A stretch of 64,000 nucleotides of DNA, from positions 4,402,001-4,466,000 of the forward strand of contig NZ_CP123923.1 of assembly GCF_030450125.1 (NCBI RefSeq). The letters are read 5' to 3'. A model generated the notes under the pieces. That model was not told where the DNA came from, did not search any database, and saw only the letters and a list, made by a program, of their open reading frames with translations. The translations under genes were made by a program, and so were the position numbers. This DNA comes from Streptomyces sp. WP-1 (lineage in GTDB: Bacteria; Actinomycetota; Actinomycetes; Streptomycetales; Streptomycetaceae). The stretch's first letter is position 1. Each line of letters begins with the position of its first letter. Below, piece by piece: positions 18,929 to 27,854 of the stretch.

Positions 18929-20438
18929 CGAGCCGGAACGGGGCACGCCCCGCAGGCGACGCCCCGGCGCTCGTCGGCGGGGCGCCGTGCTTCGGGGCCG
19001 GCGCGGTCACCATCAGGCCCGCGGTCAGGGCGGAGACCAGCATGATCACGGCGGCCCAGGCGATGGCCACGGTGTAGCCGTGCACGACCCCGGCCGGGAC
19101 CGCGCCGGGCCGGTGCGGGCGGGCGGCGACATAGGCGGCGGCGCTGGTGGTGGCGATCGTGTTGAGCAGCGCCGTACCGATCGAACCGCCGACCTGCTGG
19201 GCCGTGTTGACGGTCGCGGAGGTGACCCCGGCGTCCCGTGGCGCGACCCCCGCCGTCGCCGTGGCGAACACCGGCATGAAGGTCAGCCCCAGGCCGAGCC
19301 CCAGCAGCACCAGGGAGGGCAGGATCTCCCCGGCGTAGGAGGAGTGCGGGGTCAGCCGGGTGAGCAGCAGCAGCCCGCCGGTCGCCAGCAGCATGCCCGG
19401 CACCAGCAGCCGCCGGGGCGGCACATGGGGCAGCAGCCGCGCGGAGATCTGGGTGGACCCGGCGACGATCGCGGCGGTCATCGGCAGGAACGCCAGGCCC
19501 GTGCGGAACGGCGAGTAGCCGAGGACGACCTGGAGGTAGTAGGTCATGAACAGGAACAGCCCGAACATGCCGATCACCGCGAACGTCATCGTCAGCAGGC
19601 AGCCCGCCCGGTCCCGGTCGCGCAGGATCCGCAGCGGCAGCAGGGGACTCGGCGCCCGCGCCTGCCACCACACGAACGCCACGAGCAGCAGCACCCCGGC
19701 CGCCAGCAGCGCGAGCACCAGCGGGTCCGACCAGCCGCGCGGCTGGGCCTCGCCGAAGCCGTAGACGATCGCGACCAGGCCCCCGCAGCCCAGCAGCACT
19801 CCGGGCACGTCGAGCCGGACGTCCCGGTGGCCCGGCCGGTCGTGCAGCAGCGCGAACGCGCCGAAGACCGCGAGCGCCGCGATGGGCACGTTGACGTACA
19901 GGCACCAGCGCCAGGTCAGGTACTCGGTGAGCACCCCGCCGACGATCAGCCCGATCGCCGAACCGCTGCCCGCCAGCGCGCTGTAGACCCCGAACGCCTT
20001 GCCGCGCTCGCGGGGGTCGGTGAACATCGTGGTCAGCAGGGACAGCGCGGAGGGCGCGAGCAGGGCGGCGAAGACCCCTTGCAGCGCGCGGGCGCCGAAG
20101 AGCATCCCGGAGCCGTTCGCGGCCCCGCCGAGCGCGGAGGCGAACGCGAAGCCGGCCAGACCGGTCACGAAGGTGCGTTTTCGCCCCACGAGATCGGCGA
20201 CCCGGCCGCCCAGCAGGAGCAGCCCGCCGAAGGCGAGGGTGTACGCGGTGATCACCCACTGCCGGTTGCCGTCGGACATGTGCAGGGCGCGCTGCGCGGA
20301 GGGGAGCGCGATGTTCACGATCGTGGCGTCCAGGACCACCATCAGCTGGGCCAGGGCGATGACGACCAGCCCCCACCAGCGGTGCGGATCCGTACCCTCC
20401 GCGGCGGCCCGGGACTCACCCGTTCGGCCGATGCTCAT
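18894..20438 (-). CDS. MFS drug exporter, DHA2 (EmrB/QacA) 14-TM family
   Basis: 514 aa. The start of helix 1 has motif D1 LAQLMVVLDATIVNIALPSA, a strong DHA2 marker. Motif A follows as GGRVADLVGRKRTF and motif C as GSGSAIGLIVGGVL. About 14 membrane helices are visible. The last ~45 residues are a basic, hydrophilic tail (PAPKHGAPPTS...SRAGRRSSSR). It should use the proton gradient to export a drug-like compound. The 3' end overlaps the neighbouring lipoprotein gene by 35 bp, and the long tail is the part involved. Confidence 0.9.
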   Translation of the reverse strand: MSIGRTGESRAAAEGTDPHRWWGLVVIALAQLMVVLDATIVNIALPSAQRALHMSDGNRQWVITAYTLAFGGLLLLGGRVADLVGRKRTFVTGLAGFAFASALGGAANGSGMLFGARALQGVFAALLAPSALSLLTTMFTDPRERGKAFGVYSALAGSGSAIGLIVGGVLTEYLTWRWCLYVNVPIAALAVFGAFALLHDRPGHRDVRLDVPGVLLGCGGLVAIVYGFGEAQPRGWSDPLVLALLAAGVLLLVAFVWWQARAPSPLLPLRILRDRDRAGCLLTMTFAVIGMFGLFLFMTYYLQVVLGYSPFRTGLAFLPMTAAIVAGSTQISARLLPHVPPRRLLVPGMLLATGGLLLLTRLTPHSSYAGEILPSLVLLGLGLGLTFMPVFATATAGVAPRDAGVTSATVNTAQQVGGSIGTALLNTIATTSAAAYVAARPHRPGAVPAGVVHGYTVAIAWAAVIMLVSALTAGLMVTAPAPKHGAPPTSAGASPAGRAPFRLVSRAGRRSSSR

Positions 20439-20669
20439 CTGGCCAGAACACCATGGATCGGGAGGTGCCGCATCTGGGTGAGTACGCCCTGATTCTCAGG
20501 GTTTTCTCAGGGTTCCGGTACGGCCTGCTCCCCGGGTTCCGGTACGGCCTTTCCCGCAGTGCGGCGGTCCTCCGGCGACCGCTCCTCCAGGGCCCGCCGC
20601 CGCGCCGCCGCGGTCCCGGTCCGGGCGCCCGGGCCACGCCTTCGGTGATTGTCAGTGGCGGGGTGCAGC

Positions 20670-21356
20670 ATGGGACCCATGGCGAGGGGAACGACCGGCG
20701 GGAGCCGGATGGGACGGGGCGCACGGCGGCCGGAGCTGCGACTGCCGCCGCTGGTGCCGTGGGCCGGCGACGGTCTGGAGCCCGACGGGGACTACGACGG
20801 GCTGGAGTTCGCGGACGCGGACCTCACGGGCCAGGACGCGGCGGGCGCCCGGTTCATGGACTGCGCGCTGCGCGGCTGCGCGGTCGACGGCACGAAGCTG
20901 CGGCACGCCCGCGTGCTGGACACCGCGCTCACCGCCCCGCGCGGGGTCGGCACGGATCTGTCCGAGGCCACCCTGCGCGATGTGGAGCTGACCGAGGCGC
21001 GCCTCGGCGGCACCCAGCTGCACGGCGCGGTGCTGGAGCGGGTCGTGGTGCGCGGCGGCAAGATCGACTACCTGAATCTGCGCATGGCCCGGCTGCGGGA
21101 CGTGGTCTTCGAGTCCTGCGTCCTGGTCGAACCGGACTTCGGCAGCGCGCGCCTGGAGCGGGTGGAGTTCGTGGACTGCGCGCTGAAGGGGGCCGACTTC
21201 ACCGGGGCCACGCTGAAGGACGTCGATCTGCGCGGCGCCGCCCCGCTGGAGATCGCCCGGGGCCTCGACCGGCTGTCCGGCGCGGTGATCGGCACCGGCC
21301 AGCTGCTCGACCTGGCACCGGCGCTGGCGGCCGCGCTCGGGATACGCGTGGAGTGA
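20670..21356 (+). CDS. Pentapeptide-repeat protein
   Basis: 228 aa from ATG 20670; ATG 20679 or 20709 are alternatives. From about residue 45 to 200 the chain is a run of A(D/N)LXX-like repeats: FADADLTGQDAAGARFMDCA, then TDLSEATLRDVELTEARLGG and GADFTGATLKDVDLRG. This should fold as a right-handed quadrilateral helix. Some such proteins mimic DNA and protect gyrase, but nothing here shows that. The 210-bp gap to the divergent MFS gene holds both promoters. Confidence 0.82.
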   Translation: MGPMARGTTGGSRMGRGARRPELRLPPLVPWAGDGLEPDGDYDGLEFADADLTGQDAAGARFMDCALRGCAVDGTKLRHARVLDTALTAPRGVGTDLSEATLRDVELTEARLGGTQLHGAVLERVVVRGGKIDYLNLRMARLRDVVFESCVLVEPDFGSARLERVEFVDCALKGADFTGATLKDVDLRGAAPLEIARGLDRLSGAVIGTGQLLDLAPALAAALGIRVE

Positions 21357-21365
21357 GCGGTCCCG

Positions 21366-21866
21366 TCACCCGACGCGGGGGAAGCGGGCCTGGAGGGTCC
21401 AGATCGCCGGGTTCTCGCCCAGGTCCTCGTGCAGGTCGACGAGGTCGGCGACCAGGTCCTGGAGGAAGTCCCGTGCCTCGCGGCGCAGTTCGGCGTGCGC
21501 GAAGGAGAGCGGGGCCTCGTCCAGCGGCTGCCAGTCGGCCGTGATGTCGACCCAGCCGAAGCGGCGCTCGAACAGCATCCGGTCACTGGACTCGGTGAAG
21601 TCCAGCTCCGCCCGCTGCGGCCGGGCGGCGCGGGAGCCCATCGGATCCCGGTCCAGCCGCTCCACGATGTCGCACAGCGCCCACGCGAAGTCCAGCACCG
21701 GCACCCATCCCCAGGCTGTGGACAGCTCCCGGTCCGACACGGTGTCCGCGAGGTACACGTCCCCGCAGAACAGATCGTGCCGCAGCGCGCGCACGTCCGC
21801 GCGGCGGTAGTCGGTCTGCGGGGGGTCCGGGAACCGGTTGGAGAGGGCGTAGCCGATATCGAGCAC
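21366..21866 (-). CDS. Conserved hypothetical protein, 166 aa
   Basis: A soluble, acidic protein without signal peptide or membrane segment. Features are a DRE...WGWVPVLDFAWALCDIVERL helix and LRREARDFLQDLVADLVDLHEDLG. No family recognised with confidence. It is convergent with the pentapeptide-repeat gene (9 bp between stops). Confidence 0.65.
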   Translation of the reverse strand: MLDIGYALSNRFPDPPQTDYRRADVRALRHDLFCGDVYLADTVSDRELSTAWGWVPVLDFAWALCDIVERLDRDPMGSRAARPQRAELDFTESSDRMLFERRFGWVDITADWQPLDEAPLSFAHAELRREARDFLQDLVADLVDLHEDLGENPAIWTLQARFPRVG

Positions 21867-22049
21867 GGACCGATGGTGTCACGGCGGCGCGGGGACGCCG
21901 GGGGCGGTGCCGGGCCCGGGGCTCCGCCCTTCCTGTGAGCGGGCTGTGTCCGGGTGCCGTTTCCGCAGGCGGGCGGCTTTCGGGGCGCTGCTCGATCCGC
22001 CCCCGGAGACGTCTCCCCCGATGATCCGCTTCCGCCTAAGATCGCTGAC

Positions 22050-23441
22050 ATGTCCAGATCCGTACGCCTGGTACCGGCCGCCGCGGTCGCGTGGGCGCTC
22101 GTTCTCGCCGGTACCGGGTGCGGGGGCGGGGTGCGCGGCACACCGGGGGGCCCGGGTGTGCGGGACCCGTACTTCCCGAAGGCGGGCAACGGCGGGTACG
22201 ACGTCGGCCACTACGCCCTCACCCTGGACTACACCCCGGCCACCCGCCGCCTCACCGGTACGGCGGTCATCACGGCGCGCGCCACCAAGGATCTCTCCGC
22301 GTTCGACCTGGACCTCGCCGGGCTGCACGTGGACTCGGTCGGCGTCGACGGCAAGGACGCCCGCTACCACCGGGCCGGTCAGGAACTCACCGTCCGCCCG
22401 CACGACGATCTGCGCGAGGGCCGTACCTTCCGTACGACCGTCCGCTACTCCGGCGTCCCCGGCACCCTCACCGACCCCGACGGCTCCGCGGAGGGCTGGC
22501 TGCCCACGGCCGACGGCGCGCTCGGGCTCGGCGAGCCGGTCGGGTCCATGGCGTGGTTCCCCGGCAACGACCACCCCTCCGACAAGGCCACGTACGACAT
22601 CACCGTCACCGTCCCGCAGGGCCTCCAGGCGGTGTCCAACGGCGAGTTGGCGGACCAGTCAAGCCGGGCGGGGCGTACGACCTACCACTGGCACACCGCC
22701 CAGCCCATGGCCAGCTATCTCGCCACCGTCGCGATCGGCCACTTCGACATCACCCGGTCCAAGGGGCCCGGCGGGCTGCCCGTGCTCACCGCGGTCGACC
22801 CCACGCAGGCCAAGGCGAGCGCGGCGGTCCTCGCGAGGCTGCCGGAGGTCGTCAAGTGGGAGGAGGACACGTTCGGGCCGTACCCCTTCTCCTCCGTCGG
22901 CGCCATCGTCGACCGGCCGGACGACGCCGGGTACGCGCTGGAGACGCAGAACCGGCCGGTCTTCCCCGGCGCCCCCGAGCTGACCACGCTCGTCCATGAA
23001 CTCGCCCACCAGTGGTACGGCGACTGCGTCACGCCCAAGTCCTGGCGGGACATGTGGCTCAACGAGGGGTTCGCCACGTACGCGCAGTGGCTGTGGGACG
23101 AGGACCACGGCGGGGACTCGGCCGAGAAGACCTTCCGGTACTACTACGACGAGCACGACAGCGCCCTGTGGGCCTTTCCGCCCGCGACACCCTCCGGCGC
23201 GGCGCACATCTCCGCGTCGCCGGTCTACGAGCGCGGCGCGATGGTCCTCCACAAGATCCGGCAGAAGGTCGGCGACAAGGCCTTCTTCGCCTTCCTGCGC
23301 GCCTGGCCGGCCGCGCACCGGTACGGCAACGCGAGCACCGCGGACTTCACGGCGTACGTCGAACACCGCTTCCCGGACGAGGACTTCGGCGAGATCTGGA
23401 AGGACTGGCTGTACGGCGAGGGCAAACCGGCGCATCCGTGA
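22050..23441 (+). CDS. M1-family zinc metallopeptidase, probable lipoprotein
   Basis: 463 aa from ATG 22050 (MSRSVRLVPAAAVAWALVLA). A hydrophobic signal ends at GTG-C24; the -3 position is not ideal for a lipobox. The zinc site is H316-ELAH-320 with E339 in NEGFATY, exactly HExxH plus 18 residues. The exopeptidase signature is the variant ALETQNRPVF rather than GAMEN. The peptidase is about half the length of full PepN enzymes and lacks the C-terminal helical domain. It should act outside the membrane on peptides. Divergent to the 166-aa gene. Confidence 0.9.
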   Translation: MSRSVRLVPAAAVAWALVLAGTGCGGGVRGTPGGPGVRDPYFPKAGNGGYDVGHYALTLDYTPATRRLTGTAVITARATKDLSAFDLDLAGLHVDSVGVDGKDARYHRAGQELTVRPHDDLREGRTFRTTVRYSGVPGTLTDPDGSAEGWLPTADGALGLGEPVGSMAWFPGNDHPSDKATYDITVTVPQGLQAVSNGELADQSSRAGRTTYHWHTAQPMASYLATVAIGHFDITRSKGPGGLPVLTAVDPTQAKASAAVLARLPEVVKWEEDTFGPYPFSSVGAIVDRPDDAGYALETQNRPVFPGAPELTTLVHELAHQWYGDCVTPKSWRDMWLNEGFATYAQWLWDEDHGGDSAEKTFRYYYDEHDSALWAFPPATPSGAAHISASPVYERGAMVLHKIRQKVGDKAFFAFLRAWPAAHRYGNASTADFTAYVEHRFPDEDFGEIWKDWLYGEGKPAHP

Positions 23442-23455
23442 CATGGGGCGCCGTT

Positions 23456-23518
23456 CTCGGCTGCGGGAGCGTCGTGGTCGCTCGCGCAGTTCCCCGCGCT
23501 CCTTCGGGGGCGCTGGAG
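23456..23518. repeat. Streptomyces-type dispersed intergenic repeat (GCGCAGTTCCCCGCGC core)
   Basis: Within the M1/TerD gap there is a stretch with the core GCGCAGTTCCCCGCGC (23494-23509) followed by a CTCCTTCGGGGGCGCT hairpin. I recall the same core from many intergenic regions of Streptomyces genomes. Only one copy was seen in this window, so copy number needs a genome search. Confidence 0.45.
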
Positions 23519-23528
23519 CGGCCGATGC

Positions 23529-23564
23529 CCGCCCTTCCCCGGGTCCTCGGGCGGGGAAGGGCGG
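23529..23564. terminator. Terminator between the M1 peptidase and TerD genes
   Basis: A 13-bp stem: CCGCCCTTCCCCG (23529-23541) with CGGGGAAGGGCGG (23552-23564), 10-nt loop, between convergent genes. Confidence 0.75.
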
Positions 23565-23577
23565 AGACGGCGGTCCG

Positions 23578-24153
23578 TCAGACGTTCACGCCGAAGTCCT
23601 GGGCGATGCCGACCAGGCCGGAGGCGTAACCCTGGCCCACCGCGCGGAACTTCCACTCCGCGCCGTTGCGGTACAGCTCGCCGAAGACCATGGCGGTCTC
23701 GGTGGCGGCGTCCTCGGACAGGTCGTAGCGGGCGATCTCCGCGCCGCCGGCCTGGTTGACGATGCGGATGTAGGCGTTGCGCACCTGGCCGAAGTTCTGG
23801 CCGCGGTTCTCCGCGTCGTAGATGGAGACCGGGGTGACGATCTTGTCGATGTCGGCCGGGAGACCGGCCAGGTTGACGTTGATCGCCTCGTCGTCGCCCG
23901 CGCCCTCGCCCGTGCGGTTGTCACCGGTGTGCACGATGGTGCTGTCCGGGGTCTGCTTGTTGTTGAAGAAGACGAAGTGGGCGTCCGAGTAGACCTTGCC
24001 CTGCGCGTTGACCGCGATGGCGGACGCGTCCAGGTCGAAGTCCGTGCCCGTGGTGGTGCGGACGTCCCAGCCGAGGCCCACGGTGACGGCCGTCAGGCCC
24101 GGAGCCTCCTTGGAGAGCGAGACGTTGCCACCCTTGGACAGGCTTACAGCCAT
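23578..24153 (-). CDS. TerD-family stress protein
   Basis: 191 aa, single TerD domain from N-terminus to end: [79 protein letters not shown]. The Asp-rich loops ([20 protein letters not shown]) match the calcium-binding sites of TerD proteins. These are linked to tellurite, phage or oxidative stress and to calcium signalling in Streptomyces development. The start has an AAGGGA site. Monocistronic. Confidence 0.93.
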   Translation of the reverse strand: MAVSLSKGGNVSLSKEAPGLTAVTVGLGWDVRTTTGTDFDLDASAIAVNAQGKVYSDAHFVFFNNKQTPDSTIVHTGDNRTGEGAGDDEAINVNLAGLPADIDKIVTPVSIYDAENRGQNFGQVRNAYIRIVNQAGGAEIARYDLSEDAATETAMVFGELYRNGAEWKFRAVGQGYASGLVGIAQDFGVNV

Positions 24154-24329
24154 GTTGGGAGTCCCTTCCTAGTTTTCCCAGTGCGTGCCGACGAAGCTAC
24201 CGTCACCCGGGACAACGTCGAGGGGGGTGCCCATGGTTCCGCCCCCCCTTTACCTTTTTTACCCGCCCTTCTCCACGGATCCGGAAATCCAGGTGACGTG
24301 GGCGGGCCCGGGCCGGGAACATGGAGGGC

Positions 24330-24758
24330 ATGTCCGGTCCTCACGTCATCCGCGGCTCCGTCTCGCTCCCCGAGGCCGAGCTGATGTGGCGTTTCTCCAG
24401 GTCGTCCGGCCCGGGTGGGCAGCATGTCAACACCAGCGACTCCCAGGTGGAGCTGCGCTTCGACCTCGCGGCCACCGAGGCGCTGCCGCCGGTGTGGAAG
24501 GAGCGGGCCCTGGAGCGGCTGGCCGGCCGGCTCGTCGACGGGGTGGTGACCGTGCGCGCGTCCGAGCACCGCTCACAGTGGCGCAACCGCGAGAGCGCCG
24601 CCGTACGCCTCGCGGCCCTCCTCGCGGAGGCCACCGCACCCCCGCCCAAGCCCCGCAGGCCCACCCGGATACCCCGGGGCATCAACGAGCGCCGGCTGCG
24701 GGAGAAGAAGCAGCGCGCCGACACCAAGCGCGGGCGTTCGGGCCGCGACTGGGGGTAG
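24330..24758 (+). CDS. arfB: Peptidyl-tRNA hydrolase ArfB (YaeJ-like, release-factor domain)
   Basis: 142 aa from ATG 24330 (MSGPHVIRGS), or 145 aa from ATG 24321; neither has a good ribosome-binding site. The release-factor GGQ loop is present (SSGPGGQHVNTSDSQ), followed by the C-terminal basic tail (NERRLREKKQRADTKRGRSG) that enters the empty mRNA channel. It rescues stalled ribosomes without a stop codon by hydrolysing the peptidyl-tRNA. Confidence 0.9.
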   Translation: MSGPHVIRGSVSLPEAELMWRFSRSSGPGGQHVNTSDSQVELRFDLAATEALPPVWKERALERLAGRLVDGVVTVRASEHRSQWRNRESAAVRLAALLAEATAPPPKPRRPTRIPRGINERRLREKKQRADTKRGRSGRDWG

Positions 24759-24788
24759 GAGGGGCGCCTCTCGCCGCGCCCTCTTCAG

Positions 24789-25157
24789 CTACGCGTCACC
24801 CACTCCCCGCCCGCCCACCGTCTGCCCCCCGCTCGTCTCCCCGTTCCCGCGGAAGCCCAGCCGGAGATGGAACCTCTCGGGGCCGTCCGCCCCGGGATGC
24901 CAGGTGACGTACAGCTCGCAACCGCCCCGGCGCCGGATCTCCGCGCCCACCGAGGCCACCGCGAAGCGCCCGTACCCGCGCCTCTGCTCGCCCGCCGCGA
25001 TGTCCAGCCGGGGCCAGGCCACACCCGGAGGGTGCGCGTAGGCCTCGGCGAGGGAGCGTTCCACCGGCTCGACCGCGTGTTCCTCATCGGGCCGGACGCG
25101 AATGCCGAGCGCCGCCTCGAAATTGCGCGGCGTGATCTCTTCCGGGTGCGGTGTCAT
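24789..25157 (-). CDS. GNAT-like acetyltransferase, apparently internally truncated
   Basis: 122 aa. The N-terminal part (EEITPRNFEAALGIRVRPDE, then VERSLAEAYAHPPGVAWPRL) and the C-terminal part (DIAAGEQRRGYGRFAVASVG, then RRRGGCELYVTWHPGADGPE and FHLRLGFRGNGET) both look like the N- and C-terminal parts of a ~155-160-aa GNAT. The acetyl-CoA loop RRGYGR is kept. The link between AWPRL and DIAAGEQ is missing about 35-40 residues of the central strands compared with the full-length proteins I remember. It may be a remnant or a very compact enzyme. Judged from memory, not from an alignment. Confidence 0.55.
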   Translation of the reverse strand: MTPHPEEITPRNFEAALGIRVRPDEEHAVEPVERSLAEAYAHPPGVAWPRLDIAAGEQRRGYGRFAVASVGAEIRRRGGCELYVTWHPGADGPERFHLRLGFRGNGETSGGQTVGGRGVGDA

Positions 25158-25211
25158 CCGCGCACCCCGGGCCGCGAATTCACCGCGCCACCACGGAAAT
25201 AAAAGGGAGGC

Positions 25212-25784
25212 TCAGCCCAACTGCCGGTAACGGCCCCGGAAATACGTCAGCGGGCCGCCCTCCACGCTCGGCACCCGGGCCGTCAGCACCCGTCCGAGGA
25301 CCAGGGTGTGATCGCCCGCCGCCACCCGCTGCTCCGTGCGGCACTCCAGCGTCGCGAGCGCGCCGCCGACCAGCGGGGCGTGCGTGACCTCGCCGCGGGT
25401 GCAGGCGATGTCCTCGAAGAGGAGCCGGTCGCTGATGCGGCCCTTCATGGCGAAGCGGCCCGCGATGTGCCGCTGGCTCTCGGCGAGCACCGACACCGCC
25501 CACAGCGGCTGCTCGGCGAGCAGGTCGTCCATGCGCGAGCCCTCCCGCAGGCTGACCAGCACCAGCGGCGGATCGAGGGAGACCGACAGGAAGGCCGTGG
25601 CCGTCATGCCGACGTCCTCCACGCCCGGGGCGTTCGGGTCGTCGGGGTCGAGCGGCGGCTCCTGCGCGGTCACCAGGACCACACCCGCGGCCAGCCGGGA
25701 CATCGCGGCCCGGAACTCGTCGTTGCTCACCCCCTCAGCATGCCCGGAAGCGGCGGGGGTGGCGGGGGAAGGCGTCTTCAGCAC
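25212..25784 (-). CDS. Flavin reductase family protein
   Basis: 190 aa, flavin-reductase-like (PNPOx-type) barrel. Features are FRAAMSRLAAGVVLVTA, GMTATAFLSVSLDPPLVLVS, FAMKGRISDRLLFEDIACTR, and a C-terminal DHTLVLGRVLTARVP and TYFRGRYRQLG. It should supply reduced FMN or FAD to a partner monooxygenase. The two flavoprotein hydroxylases in the window (6529-8169, 51714-52910) are of single-component type, so neither is the obvious partner. Confidence 0.85.
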   Translation of the reverse strand: MLKTPSPATPAASGHAEGVSNDEFRAAMSRLAAGVVLVTAQEPPLDPDDPNAPGVEDVGMTATAFLSVSLDPPLVLVSLREGSRMDDLLAEQPLWAVSVLAESQRHIAGRFAMKGRISDRLLFEDIACTRGEVTHAPLVGGALATLECRTEQRVAAGDHTLVLGRVLTARVPSVEGGPLTYFRGRYRQLG

Positions 25785-25933
25785 GCCGGAAACGCTAGTG
25801 TGCGCTCTACGCCCGTCGCATCGGGCCTCGGCCCGAGCCGGGTCCTAGGACCAGCGGCGGAGCGAAACCGAAAGCGGGTATTCGGTGAACCCTTGGAAAA
25901 CGCCGAAACTCCACTCAATTGTTCACGTTTTGC

Positions 25934-25949
25934 TGTGACTTGAGTCACA
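25934..25949. promoter_or_regulatory. Crp-type operator upstream of cdgB
   Basis: TGTGACTTGAGTCACA has arms TGTGACT and AGTCACA. It matches both TGTGA-N6-TCACA and the Streptomyces Crp consensus GTG-N6-GNCAC. It lies 138 bp upstream of the cdgB ATG in a 303-bp gap that holds no gene and is less GC-rich than its surroundings. A TTGACC (25964-25969) follows closely but no good -10 could be paired with it. Confidence 0.55.
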
Positions 25950-26087
25950 AGGGGCAGGAATTGTTGACCCTGTGTACCGGGTGAGCAGCGCGCTGTGATT
26001 CAGTGGCGGTGAAACTGCTGGAGCAACCACGAGGCGCCGAAGACGACGACCCTTGATTCGCTGCGAGGTCTCGGGGGGAGGGCGAGC

Positions 26088-27737
26088 ATGGAGACCGAGT
26101 CGGAGCCGTATGTCCGTCTTGCGTCCCTGCGGCAGCTGCACCAGGTCATGGCGGACATGAACACGGCGCGCAGCCTCGCGGACACCTTGCAGACCGTCGC
26201 CGACGGCGTGGTCAACGCCCTCGGGTACGAGATGGCGGGCGTGAACCTCGTACGACCCGACGGCGATCTCGTCGTCGCCGCGTTCTCCGGCAACTCCGCC
26301 GCCGAGGCCCTGATCACCGGCCGGGTCGGCTCCCGCGAGGCCTGGGACCGGCGCCTGGGCATGGGCGAGCGGTGGGGCGACCTCATCTTCATACCGCACA
26401 CCGAGGGCTGGGTGCTGGACGACGACGATGTGCCCCAGTGGTTCACGGACGGTCCCGCGCCCCGCTTCGAGGACGAGTGGCACCCCTCCGACCGCCTCTT
26501 CGCCCCCATGTACACACCGGGCGCCCCGGGCGGCTCCCGCGGTGAGCTGCTCGGCGTCATATCCGTCGACCGCCCGCGCAACGGCCGGCTGCCCGGCGCC
26601 TGGGGCCGCGAGGCCCTCCAGATGTACGCCTTCCAGGCCGCCATCGCGATCAGCAACGCCCGGCTGCGCTCCAACATGCAGCGCGCCCTGGTCCGCCTGG
26701 AGCGCGAGCAGCAGGCGCTGCGGGCCAGCGAGGAGAGTTTCCGGCAGGCGTTCGAGTACGCGCCGTCCGGCATGGCCATCGCCGAGATGGGCGGCGAACA
26801 GCACGGCCGCATCCTGCGCACCAACGACGCCCTGTGCCGGCTGCTCGGCCGTCCGGCCTCCGCGATGCGCCGCTACGCCTTCTCCGATCTCGTGCACCCC
26901 GAGGACATCGGCACCCTGCTGCGCACCTCGGCGGAGGGCGGGCGCGCCGAGCTGCGCCTCGGTCGCCGCGACGGCAGCTATGTGTGGGTGTCGCTGCGCA
27001 ACAGCGTGGTCGCGGACGCCGCCGACGGGCCCCGCTTCCTGCTCACCCACGTCGAGGACATAGAGGAGCGCAAGCGCCGTGAGCTGCAGCTCGCCCACCG
27101 CGCCTCGCACGACTCGCTGACCGGCCTGCCGAACTCCGCCGAGCTGCGCTCACGGCTCGCCGCCCGGCTGTGCCGCCGCCCGGCGCACGCCCTGGAGTCC
27201 CTGGACGCGGCCTACGGCCACCCCGCCTTCGACGGCCCGAGCGGGCACGGCTTCGACTTCGCGCCGGGCGTGGAGTCGTACGACGGCTACGACCACCATG
27301 TGCACACCGTCGCGCCCGAGGGCGAGCAGGACGACGGCACCAAGGGTCTCGCGGTGCTCTTCTGCGACCTGGACGGCTTCAAGTCGATCAACGACCGGTT
27401 CGGGCACAACGCGGGCGACGCCGTCCTGATCGAGGTCGCCCGGCGGCTGTCGCAGGGGGTGCGCGACGGCGACACGGTGGCCCGGCTCGGCGGCGACGAG
27501 TTCGTGATCCTCGCCGACGGGCTCGGCCGCGCGGACGCCCAGGACCTGGCGGTCCGGCTGCGCAACGAGATCATCCAGCCGATCCGGGCCGAGGGCCGGG
27601 CGGTCCGGGTGGGGGCGAGCTTCGGCATCGGGTGGGCGCACTGCGGGATGACGGCCGACGAGGTGCTGAAGTCCGCCGACGAGCGGATGTACGTAGAGAA
27701 ACGATCTCGTCCCAAACAACATCGCCGCGCGGGATGA
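26088..27737 (+). CDS. cdgB: Diguanylate cyclase CdgB-type (GAF-PAS/PAC-GGDEF)
   Basis: 549 aa. GAF domain (about 20-195: LADTLQTVADGVVNALGYEM, VISVDRPRNGRL), PAS/PAC (about 220-330: FRQAFEYAPSGMAIAEMGGE), a linker, then GGDEF with intact active site GGDEF at 468-472. The product inhibition I-site RxxD is present (RDGD, 459-462, exactly five residues upstream). No EAL domain, so it makes c-di-GMP from two GTP. In Streptomyces c-di-GMP binds BldD and keeps cells vegetative. The same domain order and neighbour order as I remember for CdgB. Preceded by a Crp-type palindrome. Confidence 0.9.
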   Translation: METESEPYVRLASLRQLHQVMADMNTARSLADTLQTVADGVVNALGYEMAGVNLVRPDGDLVVAAFSGNSAAEALITGRVGSREAWDRRLGMGERWGDLIFIPHTEGWVLDDDDVPQWFTDGPAPRFEDEWHPSDRLFAPMYTPGAPGGSRGELLGVISVDRPRNGRLPGAWGREALQMYAFQAAIAISNARLRSNMQRALVRLEREQQALRASEESFRQAFEYAPSGMAIAEMGGEQHGRILRTNDALCRLLGRPASAMRRYAFSDLVHPEDIGTLLRTSAEGGRAELRLGRRDGSYVWVSLRNSVVADAADGPRFLLTHVEDIEERKRRELQLAHRASHDSLTGLPNSAELRSRLAARLCRRPAHALESLDAAYGHPAFDGPSGHGFDFAPGVESYDGYDHHVHTVAPEGEQDDGTKGLAVLFCDLDGFKSINDRFGHNAGDAVLIEVARRLSQGVRDGDTVARLGGDEFVILADGLGRADAQDLAVRLRNEIIQPIRAEGRAVRVGASFGIGWAHCGMTADEVLKSADERMYVEKRSRPKQHRRAG

Positions 27738-27854
27738 GTCCCAGGTCAGCGAGTTGATGCGGTCTGCGTCACCTGTTTGGGCTAAGCGGAACCGGTAGGC
27801 TCGCCTTTCCAGCCATGACCGTATCCGTTCGCACCTGTTGAGGAGTACCAAGGG

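Noticed and set aside
25934..25949. BldD box upstream of cdgB
   Set aside because: The TNAC and GTNA halves are 4 bp apart instead of the 5 bp of the consensus; the Crp reading fits better.
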